Part shown: positions 54,842 to 64,000 of the stretch, piece after piece | Layout: the number at the start of each line of letters is the position of its first letter | Position numbering within the stretch: the first letter of the stretch is position 1 | Assembly: GCA_947646735.1 (NCBI GenBank) | Contig: CANTFK010000800.1 | Location: 539,827 to 603,826 of the forward strand | Length of the DNA stretch: 64,000 nucleotides | Direction of reading: 5' to 3' | DNA from: Peronospora farinosa | Lineage: Eukaryota > Oomycota > Peronosporomycetes > Peronosporales > Peronosporaceae | Translations under genes and position numbers: made by a program | The notes under the pieces: model-generated | What the model was told of the DNA's origin: nothing | Seen by the model: only the letters and a program-made list of their open reading frames with translations | Databases searched by the model: none

Positions 54842-55483
54842 TAGGCTCTGCATTTATGCATTTGTGGAAAGAAGATCGACAGATCAGGGCGTTAACACTC
54901 AGATCGACCCGAACAATACATGTGAAGATTCAAAACTTCTGCGTTCAATATCAAGCGTCGTAAGAGTTGATGAATATGCCCGATCGCCTGCGAAAATGGA
55001 GCTCGACTTAGCACCAGGTGAATCACGGGGATATTGGAAATATCATACCCCAGGGAAGTGGTTCAAGCAAGCCAAGGCAACGGGCAAGATCAACAATGAA
55101 AAGGCGATTATGTTGTTTGATTCTGGAGCCGAAGTCTCGATCGTCGACACCACCTTTGCTCGTAAGGTAGGATGTGTCATTGACGAGAGTCAGAGGCAAG
55201 AATGTGTTGGGATTGGTGAGAACATATACATGACGGACGGTCGTACAAGAATCAAGATCACGCTGAATGGATCGCTAGTCTATTATTTTGATGCTTGGGT
55301 AGGAGATCAAGTAGGTCAAGACGCGATCCTAGGAATGGATTTTATGGTACCAGCTGGAATACGCCTGGATTTAGCAGATGGAACACTTTGTTTGCCTGAT
55401 GAGGTCAGGATACTTCAGAATGGGCGAAGACCCCCTTACCGGGCGACCATACAAGCGATCACAATTCCAGATAAATATGTGGT
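54801..55483 (+). pseudogene. Aspartic protease, family C copy 2 (3' part lost)
   Basis: After the frameshift region: LCIYAFVERR, then GESRGYWKYHTPGKWFKQAK, the protease active site MLFDSGAEVSIVDTTFA and AILGMDFMVPAGIRLDLADG. The frame runs into LTR-B2 at 55484. The RT and everything downstream of this element are not found beyond the B insertion. Confidence 0.9.
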
Positions 55484-56565
55484 TGTGGTGGAGTGGATTC
55501 TCAAACAACGTGAGAGAACCACAAACACACACAGCGCCGGACTGACGACTTACGGAGGGGGTACCCCGATACCGTGTCGCGTCAACCTTGGGTCTCACCT
55601 TGTGTACCCGTCGGCTTGGCTGGTCTTGCTCCTCGTTAGACGCAGAAGACTTATAGACTTGGTCCTTGTATGGAGGGACTTGGTGGTCCCCGAGTGGATA
55701 TACTTCACTTGGGACCGGGTTTCTTGGGCTCAATCGACTTAGTCGAGAGCGATGCACCTGGTAATGCGTACCCCTTTGGTGGCTGACTGTTCTTGGTCCT
55801 TGGACCCCTTTGTGTTCTTCCCCGTAGGGAAACCGCTTCTTGTAGCGGGTCGTAGAGTGTTGACACTTACTTGACACCTCAGGCCAACTATCCTGAGGTT
55901 CAATTTGCGTTGCTTGAGTCGTCTAACACCTGCTGGACGTCGGGGGGCCAAAGGGTATCCCGCCCGGAAGAGGTGAAGCGACGGAGAAGCTTAGGAGGGG
56001 CGCTTAAAGCTGCCACGTGTAATGCAAATTCGAGTGTGTTTATTTACCTTATTCTCTGTATGCTTTTCTTGCCTAACCTTAACCCTTTGATCTAGATAGT
56101 ACCCCGTGTGGACTCTTGGAAAAAGAACTGGCTCCATGTTACCTGCACTTTCTGTACTCTTCGATATTCTGTGTACCGATTCTGCACCCTCGGACATTAG
56201 GGCCCTGGGCCCCTGGGTCCCTGGGCCCCTGTACCCCTGGGCCTCTGGGCCCCTGTACCCCTGGGCCTCTGGGCTCCTGTACCCCTGGGCCTCTGGGCTC
56301 CTGTACCCCTGGGCCCCTGTACCCTTGGGCCTCTGGGCCCCTGTACCCCTGGGTCCCTGGGTCCCCGGAACCTGTTTCCGGGACCTGGGGCCTGTGCTGA
56401 CTCCGCACGTATGGGTCCTTATATTCTTAATACGGCGGGGCCTGGTGTGTGGTTGTAAATCCGCGAGGCTGGGTCGTGGTCACTCCCTCGGGGAAGTGAC
56501 CAGAAATTCTCTTGCTCTCCGTTCCATCTCCCTTAAACTCCAACTTTCCCTGGCACTTCACCACA
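55484..56565 (-). repeat. LTR, family B, copy 2 (3' LTR of a leftward element)
   Basis: TGTGGTGGAGTGGATTCTC ... CTGGCACTTCACCACA. It has the stem-loop CCGCTTCTTGTAGCGG (near 55845), promoter (minus strand CGAATTTGCATTACACGTGG near 56010-56035) and a GGGCCCCTGTACCCCTG minisatellite (56205-56375) of 27-bp units. A polypurine-like tract follows at 56566. Confidence 0.92.
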
Positions 56566-56659
56566 GCTGTCCCCTGCGCGCTGGTCTTTCGAACTGCGGT
56601 AAGACCACGTGCACCCTTGTCCAAACTCCTCGAATTAATAGTAAGTTATCCTACATCGC

Positions 56660-58806
56660 TTGGGTGGTTGCGTTCACCAACTCACACGTCTTGTATCCGT
56701 TAGTGACTTCTCGTAATCTTTCCACCGGGTCTCAAGCACCTGACCGTTGGTCTCTTCCCGAGCTTCCTGGACCTGACCCTGACGAGGTTGCCCCGACCGT
56801 GGACCTTATTGGGGAGTCCCCCAATTATCTGGAGGTCTTTCAAGCTTGGGAAGTTTTACTTGTCGCGGTGGAACGGGCCCAATCCATGGAGACCCTCGCT
56901 GAGGAACATAGGGTCCTCCAACGGGCCTACCAGATGGAACATCGCCGAACCGCGGAATTAAAGCGTCGCGTAGACGACCTCACGGAATTCGAGGTGACCC
57001 ATGCGCCCCGGATACAGTCTTGGGTCCGGAATCTGGTCCACGAGCATGAAGTGGACCAATTGGCTATCGCCGAGTACCGGGATGCACTCGCCCAACGGGT
57101 GGACAATTCTCAGGAAGTGGAAGAATCCCGATCCCAGATCAAGTACTGGAAGGACCAGTACAACGAGTCTGTAAAAGGTTCTGCGGCAGAGATTAAGTCG
57201 CTGGAGTCCAAGTTGGACGCACTTCGCAGTCCTCAAAAACTGTCCAAACAAGTGTTGGTACTCCAGAAGGAGGTTGCCAACTACAAGAGCCGCATGAAGG
57301 CCCTCCTCCGGGAACGTGACCATAGCTAACGGTTGATCAAGGCACGGCGGCAAAATCGACTCCAGCCACGACCAAAGCCCGAAGTTCCAGAACGACGAAA
57401 TGGTCACGTTCGCCTTCATCCAAGGCTTGGTCGTCCCTTAAGCCGAAGAAGCGGAAAGCCAATCGTGCCCCGGGGTCATCTGAGGCCGAGGATAGCAGTA
57501 GTGACGACTCGATGTTCGCCGCCATGGCCAGGTCGCGGGCTTCCAGTCGTCGCTCCGGCCCTGTACCCTCTACTTCAGAGGTCGGCCCCGAGGTCATAGA
57601 CCTATCAACTAAGGCCAAGTCCAAGGTTCCCACTCCACCTTCAAGGTCCCCATCCCCTCGCACCTCCCACGCAGCGCCTCGGGCGTCAAAGAACAAGAAA
57701 GCTCGAACGACGTACTCCGACGAGTTCTTGGAGATGTTTGGACCAGACTCTGAAACTGAGAGTGACGAGTCTAGCCATGCTAAGCGTAAGCCAACAGCCA
57801 AAAGTTCCCGCCGCAAGGGCCCCGCCGGCAAGGGTCCAGCAGTACCACCCAAGGGTTCCAGCGGCAAGGGTCCCGCACCACCACTCAAGGGTTCCAGCGG
57901 CAAAGGTCCAGCACCATCCTCCAAGGGTTCCAGCGGCAAGGGTCCAGTACCACCCAAGGGTTCCAGCGGCAAGAGTTCTGCACCATCCTCCAAGGGTTCC
58001 AGCGGCAAGGGTCCCGCACCACCATCCAAGGGTTCCAGCCGCAAGGGTCCCGCACCACCGCCCAAAGGCTCCAGCGGCAAGGGTCCAGCACCCCCCCCCC
58101 CCTCTAAGAGTTCCAGCAGCGAGGATCCTGCACCCACATCTGAGGGTCCCAGCAGCGAGGATCCGGTACCAGCACCTGAGGATCCTGCCAGCCAGGGTCC
58201 CACCCATGATGATTTACCCGACCGTAACATCCACGGCTATTCCCTTCCTGGTTATGCGACGCCCAGCACGTTCGCCGCGGAAGACGTTGCCCCCTGGTCG
58301 ATTTCCCAGGTAGGGGCCCTCGTTATCACCCAGCTGACGCCAGAGGACCTTTGGTCCAAGGTATCGCTTCCACTGTCTTGGGTGGGTGCCTCTGAAGACC
58401 AGAAGCCCCGAAGCCCCCCAATCTGGAGCGAAGGCCTCATGAAGGACTCTCAACTTCAGCTTCTGATGGACTCATGTCCTTGGGCCCAGGGGGTCGTGAC
58501 CGTAACCCCTATTTCTTTTCTAGTGTCCGGCTGGTTCAGTGACCTCGTGAAGCTCCATGATACGTACATCGATGCGTCACGCCAGAGTCTATGGGAAGAC
58601 CGACACCGACTTCCTCTTTTCTCCGAGCTCCGTACAAAGAGCCAATACGCCTCTCGGCTGTCCAATGCGAGGAAGAAAAGGCGGGCCAAGGCGGTGAGGG
58701 CTTGGATGGACGTACTTGAGAAGGTCTTGGAAGGGATGAAGGCCGGTCACTGTGACCTCGACATTCTTCTTGATTCCTATTTCCAGCCCATGATCCCGAC
58801 CCTTGA
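56660..58806 (+). pseudogene. Antisense ORF of family B, copy 2 (3' end deleted)
   Basis: Near-identical to 14583-16640. The coiled-coil half (to 57329) is followed by the same -1 change of frame. The second half is then one clean ORF (57512-58822) with SLKPKKRKANR upstream, about eight KGSSGKGPAPP units, APWSISQVGAL, SCPWAQGVV, SGWFSDLVKLH, RQSLWEDRH, NARKKRRAKAVRAW and GHCDLDILLDSYF. At 58806 a deletion joins it to antisense integrase, so the last 65 or so residues of the domain are missing. The reading frame through the conserved domain is intact, unlike copy 1. Confidence 0.75.
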
Positions 58807-59725
58807 CCCGGTCCAAGTATAACCAGACTTGGGAATCCACCTCAATATGACCATCAACCACCTCCTCATTGTGGGCCTGGGCCCGACCTTCCATCGCAGA
58901 TCGTAATAATTTGTTGGCTTGTTCCCTCGCTCTGCGATACTGACGTTGTACGCTATATCGCCATCGACGGGGCTCACATTCACGCCGCTTCGTGCTGCCT
59001 AACGGTATGGTGGCTTCTAGAGTACTTCGGGCATCCCAGCCATGTACCAAGAAAAATGGCGTTTCCTTTCGGATCCGGTCCTGGGCCGTATTCAACGCGA
59101 AAGTGAGCCTTTCTGCATAGGCATCCCAGTCCTTCTGATCTACCTCGGACACATACATTTTGATGGACCGTGTAATGGTCTGTACCATTCTCTCTGCTGT
59201 GCCATTGGCCTGTGGTCGATACGCCATAGTCGCCCGCTGTTTCTGCCCAATTATGCGGTTGAAAGCACGAAAGAAATCTGACATGAAACTGGGTTCTCTG
59301 TCGTGACGGATCGCCTCACTGGCCCCAAACCGACGGAATACGCACTCTTCGTAACCTTCTGCCACGGTTTGGGCCGACCTCGACGAACTAGCCTTGGCAA
59401 TCACACATCTTGTAAACAGGTCCACCCAAATCAACAGCTCTGTATTACATTTGAACGATTTGGGCAAAGATGGGATGTGGTCCATCGCGATAACTTGGAA
59501 CGGGCGGGTAGCTTGAATGTTCCCTGGACTTCTCCCTCGTAAGGTGGGGCCACCTTTGCCAGTCTCGCAGTCTACGCAAGTTCCAACATAGCGCTGAACA
59601 CTCCGAAATAAGCCTTTCCAATAGAAATGTTTCCGGATCCGTTGGTATGTACGGCCAATTCCCTGGTGTCCCCCTTCTAGACTCGTATGGTAGTGGTGTA
59701 GAAAGTCTTGTTGTAGACTTTCAGG
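58806..59725 (-). pseudogene. Integrase fragment, family B copy 3
   Basis: Minus strand HHYHTSLEGGHQGIGRTYQR, CVDCETGKGGPTLRG, DHIPSLPKSFK, HDREPSFMSDFF, NGTAERMVQTI, down to WLYLDRVKG at the deletion. The complete triad is present (NGTAERM, unlike copy 2). It is truncated on both sides: by the deletion at 58806 and by LTR-C3 at 59726. Confidence 0.92.
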
Positions 59726-60708
59726 TGTGGAAGAGCGGCTAGGCAAATTTCGTGGAGTGGAGATCGCGATCCAAATTATATGGACCACACACCCAGGATC
59801 GGTCGCGATCCAAGGCTGAGCGCGATCCTACTCAGAACTGCGATCCAAGACTGAGCGCGATCCGACTCAGAGCCGCGATCCGACTCAGAACCGCAATCCG
59901 AGGCTGAACGCGATCCAAGACTGAGCGCGATCCAAGGTAAACCGCGACCCGACTCAGAACCGCGATCCGAGGCTGAACGCGATCCAAGACTGAGCGCGAT
60001 CCAAGACTTAGCGCGATCCAAGGTAAACCGCGATCCGACTCAGAAACGCGATCCAAGGTAAACCGCGATCCGACTCAGAACCGCGATCCGAGGCTGAACG
60101 CGATCCAAGGCTGAGCGCGATCCGACTCAGAACCGCGATCCGAGGCTGAACGCGATCCAAGACGGAGCGCGATCCAAAGTAAACCGCGATCCGACTCAGA
60201 ACCGCGATCCGAGGCTGAACGTGATCCAAGACTGAGCGCGATCCAAGACTGAGCGCGATCCAAGGTAAACCGCGATCCGACTCAGAACCGCGATCCAAGG
60301 TAAACCGCGATCCGACTCAGAACCGCGATCCGACTCAGAACCGCGATCCAAGGTAAACCGCGATCCGACTCAGAATCGCGATACAACGTAGGTCCGCGAT
60401 CCGACCTAGATCGCGATCCAACTCACAAGAATTACGCATTATGGATCGACCGCGATCCTGAGCTGATACGCGATCTGATTCGGATCGCGATCCAAGGATA
60501 AGGCAAGATCGCCGATGGATCGGGATGGCAAAGGCATTTGGGGTTGGACCACATATCGAGATCTGATTTTTCCTGAAAGGGTGACACGTGGTGATAGATC
60601 CTGGACTACAGATAGGCAGAATTGTAGGTTTCGAGTTTTGATTGGTTAACACTAAACAGAGTTCAATTTTACTTCTAATACACGTGTCGACTTCTCTTCC
60701 GGGCTTGG
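59726..60708 (+). repeat. LTR, family C-like, copy 3 (truncated)
   Basis: Starts TGTGGAAGAGCGGC. It has AAATTTCG, ATATGGACCACACA, a long array (59800-60480), TTGGACCACATATCGAGATC and the promoter block TTGATTGGTTAACACTAAAC to ACACGTGTCGACTTCTC. It stops at CTTCCGGGCT, where Copia sequence begins. The shared CTTCCGGGCT suggests junction at or near homology. Confidence 0.8.
59800..60480. repeat. CGCGATCC array (15-18 bp units) in LTR-C3
   Basis: Some 40 units built from three words: CGCGATCCGACTCAGAAC, GCGATCCAAGACTGA and GCGATCCAAGGTAAAC. A higher-order period of about 85-125 bp is visible. Each unit has one GCGATCC. Confidence 0.95.
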
Positions 60709-63700
60709 AGCTCTTCGCGCATGGCCTTTTCCAGCCTTCACGCACCTTTAGTGCTGCGTAGCGCTTCACCGTAGTTCTTGGGATCGCACTCATACACATG
60801 AGCCACCACGCTGTCGTCGCCAGCTGGCTCCTCCTGATGGGCGGCCGCATGTGCGCGTTTGGTAGCGCCGCGCGTCCGGTGAGCCGCGCGTGTCCACGAC
60901 TTCGATTTCTTCTTGCCGCTGCGTATCGTCGGCGATGCGGCATCGTCAGCAGCCGGCAACTCTTTGCTTGTTGTTGCTGTTGCCGCTGGCTCCACGGCTT
61001 GATCTTCATACTCGAGCGCGCGCTGCAGCTGACCATTCTGCTCTGCGCTGAGCGTCTCGACGTTGCGCACATGCTGCGTGATCGTGACCTTGTTCTCCTT
61101 TTGGAGGAAGACGCGAAAGCCCTTAGTCTCGTCGCTCCGCCCAATGATCACGCCGACTTGTGCGCGCTGCGCGAGTGAGTTCTTGCCTGGGTCACGGTAG
61201 ACCGAGCAGATAGAGCCAAAGGCGACGATGTCGCGCAGATCCGGCACTTGCTTCGTCAGTACCTCGATCGGCGACGCGCGCTTCGCATTCGCGCTCGTTG
61301 GGCTGCGGTTGAGGATGTACGCCGCGTACTCAACCGCATCGCCCCAAAACGTCAATGGCAGTCGGCTGGCAAAGATCATGCTGCGCGCCATGTTCAGGAT
61401 CGTCCTGTGCATGCGCTCGGCCTTGCCGTTTGACGCCTGATTCCTCGCCTCGCTGATCTGCCGCGCGACGCCCGTTCGCTTGCAGAAGAGGTCTACATTC
61501 GCGTATTCGCCGCCGCCATCAGTGCGTAGCACGTGGATCCGGCAGTCGAACTGGCGCTCAAAGAACGCGAGGAAGTGCTCAAACTTCTTGGCCGCCTTGT
61601 CCTTTGTAGGCGCCAGGAAGACGCGACAGTAGTTCGACTTATGATCGACAAAGTTGACAAGGTAACGATTGTGCAATCGATCCTTCGGGGTCATCGGACC
61701 CTTGAGGTCTGAGCAGATCACCCCGCCAACTCTGTCGATCGGCGAGTTTGATCCAGTGTCCTTCTTCGACTGCACGTTCCTTGTTTGCTTGCCCTGTGCG
61801 CAAGAGATGCACGTCGGGCGCTTGCGATCCGTTAGCACGATGCCGGACGCGGGGTCTCTCGCCATGCGCTCGACGGTGTCGTACGCGAGATGCCCAAGCC
61901 TTTGGTGGAAGTGCAGCAGCGAGCCGCTTTGCGTGTCCGACTCGGGTTCTTCCGGAGCTGCCTGGCTCGTCAGGATCGCCATGAGCGCGTCTCTAGGCGC
62001 TCGTCGCTCGCGAGCCGCTGCAACTGTCTGGACGTAGAGCACATTGTGGTCCATCGCCACATCGAACGCGACTTGGCCATTGCTGCGTCGTGCCAACACG
62101 CGCGACTCGCCGTCGTAGACGAGCCCAAAACCCTTGATCTCGAGCTTACCGTAGGACATGATGTTGCGCGATAACTCGGGCGCCAGATACACGTCCGTCA
62201 GCGTCACATCTTGCTGCTGTCCTCTCGCGAGCACAGTCAGCACGACGCTTCCGACTTGCGTTAACTTGATGGTCTCCCCATCTGCCAAGTGGCACTCTTG
62301 ATCGCAGTCCCTCGCGTCGCGCAGCAGGGTTGCGTCGTTCACAAGGTGGCGGCTGGAACCGCTATCGAGTATCCAGTCGTCATCTTCGTCATCGCTGTCG
62401 TCACCAATCGCCATCGCCAGGCTTTGACCGGTGGCGCGCGAGCCGTTGCGACCTCTTCCTTCACCAACAGCTAGCGTGATGCTGCCGCCGTCTTTTGGGC
62501 CTCTGCCCCTCTTCTTGTCGTCATTCTTCTTGCTGCGACAGTCCTTCTTTAGATGGCCGACCTTCCCACACCCGTGGCAAGTGCGTGTCTCCTTGCGCGA
62601 CACGGACTCGTCCACGTGCGCGACGACCTCCTTCCCGAAGGATCTTCCTGATCTAGCTTCCATCTCGATTGCTTGCGCGAAGTGCGCGAGCTCTTCCGCG
62701 TGCACGAGGTAGTCGGTGCGGTGCGTCTGGTACTTCGCCATGAGTATTGTAGACAGCTCAGACGAGGCGTAGCGCACGATGTTGTCCAGAACCTGCTGCT
62801 CAGCGCCGCCCGCAGCGTCGCTGACAGCGACCAGATACAAGTAGTGTTCTGGCCAGGATCTCTTGCTTTCTTTCTTCGCCGTGAAGAGTTTCATCGCTTG
62901 AGCGGCGGTTATCGTCGTCTTGAACGTGTCCAGCATGCGCTGCATCACGTACTGCAATGTAGGCAGCACGGCCCACCACGTGTCGACCTGCTTGCTGAAA
63001 TACCGCTCGGCAGTGCCAGTGAGGTACTGCCCGAGCACGTCAGTCTTCACATTCTCGCTCCACAGGAAACCGCAAGACTCCTGTGCCATGTCGACCTGGC
63101 GCCAAAACGTCTTGCCCCAGTCGAAGAAGCCGGACCCGAGTCCAACGTACACCTCAGTGCCATCGAACTTGCGGATCGCCAGCTTGCGCTGCCTGGCATC
63201 CGGAGTGCGATACTGCATCGGCATTACTTGTTGCTGCTGCTGTACTGGCTGCCCTGGAGCTGCCGGCATCGTCTGAGGCACTGGTGCCGGCTGGTATGGT
63301 GGCAATGGGGCAGGCGGCTGAGGCAACGGATCAGCACGCTGCTGCAGCTGCTCTCTCGCTCGCATCCGTAGGTCTTCGAGCCGCGCTGGTGCACGCCGCA
63401 ATTGTTGCTGAGACTGCCGATCGTGCAAGTCCTCAAGCTCCATTGCGCCGCCGTGGAGTCGCCCTGCGAAGTCCGCCCCGAGCTCTGATCGGAACAGCTC
63501 GCTCTCGTGAGCGCCACGCATGCGCTCGTCTTCGTCCATGCGTGCTTGGGATGCTTCTATCTTCTGCATTCGCAAGTCCATGCCCGTGAGCATCTTGAGG
63601 ACCCTCTCCAGTGCGTCAGGCTCCGGGCTCCTTGCGTGAGCGGTAGGAGAGACGACCGTAGCAGGCGCGGCCGCGGCCCTTTCGTGACCGGTTGCCGGCG

Positions 63701-63893
63701 GCGCCTGTGCCGCGTTGGTGTCGTCGTTTGCTTCCCGTCTTGGGCTCATAACCTGTTCGCTTGCCATGATGCAAGCTGTAGAGAGGAAGTCGGCGGCACT
63801 GTGATAAAAGGATTCTGACATTGTTATTAGTGTTATCTTTTTCGTGCTAGCATGATGGACTAGTTGTTCTTGTTCTCCATCACTCTTGTCCAA
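60709..63893 (-). pseudogene. Copia gag, protease and integrase, copy 2 (3' part lost)
   Basis: 1,051 codons open to 60738. The likely start is at [11 protein letters not shown] or upstream. Order: Gln/Pro-rich N-terminus; gag core ([40 protein letters not shown]); zinc knuckle [14 protein letters not shown]; protease [17 protein letters not shown]-pre-integrase ([29 protein letters not shown]); integrase core ([39 protein letters not shown]) with the triad intact. A stop in the pre-RT spacer ([10 protein letters not shown]) and truncation at 60709 remove RT. It differs in sequence from copy 1, so it is a different element copy. Confidence 0.93.
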
Positions 63894-64000
63894 TCAATCA
63901 CCCATCCACGCACCTGTCCAATCAATCGCTCAACTGATCCTCGAACGCCTTCCTAAGTCGTCAGCCGTTTCCTCAACTGTAACTTCAACCGTGCCTTTTT
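63894..64000. other. Copia leader, nothing further recognised
   Basis: 107 bp upstream of the gag ORF. It contains the repeated word TGTCCAATCAATC. No LTR end or primer site was recognised before the window ends. Confidence 0.4.

Noticed and set aside
57337..58230. 297-codon minus-strand ORF (GGAGPLPLEPL repeats), with a counterpart at 15256-16053
   Set aside because: Shadow of the KGSSGKGPAPP coding repeats on the other strand; no domain and composition fixed by the repeat.
59800..60480. CRISPR-like array
   Set aside because: Units are contiguous and variable with no unique spacers of constant length, and the context is a eukaryotic LTR.
62673..63371. 232-codon plus-strand ORF over Copia gag
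   Set aside because: Antisense shadow of a clear gag coding region with high GC third positions; no recognisable domain.

Overview
The window looks like transposon-dense chromatin from a eukaryote, most likely an oomycete of the Phytophthora type. I found no host gene, rRNA, tRNA or CRISPR array. Almost every base belongs to LTR retrotransposons, mostly nested, inverted or truncated. Three points suggest an oomycete: Gypsy elements with a second RNase H, a combination reported from oomycetes; a core-promoter motif shared by three LTR families that matches the oomycete initiator/flanking-promoter consensus; and general composition. No species marker is present.

Families used here. A, B and C are related Ty3/Gypsy families. 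Their LTRs begin TGTGGTGGAGTG-like and end CACTTCACCACA-like on the strand opposite to transcription. F is a different Gypsy family with 342-bp LTRs. Two Ty1/Copia fragments are also present.

Layout. 1-1704: A gag start and LTR. 1705-3152: B integrase fragment (+). 3153-5096: B LTR swollen by a 0.9-kb minisatellite. 5097-6040: F gag remnant. 6040-6175: AT-rich island. 6176-8555: inverted A LTR with a B LTR nested in it. 8556-13516: decayed B gag-pol (-). 13517-21991: second B element (LTR, antisense ORF, pol) with a solo F LTR in its RNase H. 21992-35798: 3' half of a C element whose LTR was hit by a nearly intact F element (22355-29873, duplication TGTAC). 35799-47938: A element with both LTRs. 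47939-49285: LTR fragments, a strong hairpin and a Copia LTR. 49286-51202: Copia RT/RNase H. 51203-55483: 5' part of a C element (+). 55484-59725: deleted B element. 59726-60708: C LTR with a long GATC-rich array. 60709-63893: Copia gag-integrase.

How the parts work. In A, B and C, gag (capsid, two zinc knuckles) is followed in the -1 frame by pol: protease, RT, a native RNase H lacking its first Asp, a second (archaeal-like) RNase H, integrase and chromodomain. The gag stop is preceded by a slippery-like heptamer and followed by a conserved stem-loop. The primer-binding site lies 1 nt inside the LTR and contains the apparent gag ATG. F has its own textbook -1 frameshift site (A AAA AAC, 8-nt spacer, 8-bp stem).

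Most interesting observation. Families A, B and C each carry an extra ORF between pol and the 3' LTR, on the opposite strand. Four copies are present. They share an N-terminal coiled-coil half, a Ser/Pro/Lys-rich middle, and a roughly 200-residue C-terminal domain with the signature GHCDLDI(L/F)LDP(F/Y)F that I do not recognise. The F element also has antisense ORFs with a coiled coil at the same end, here overlapping pol itself.
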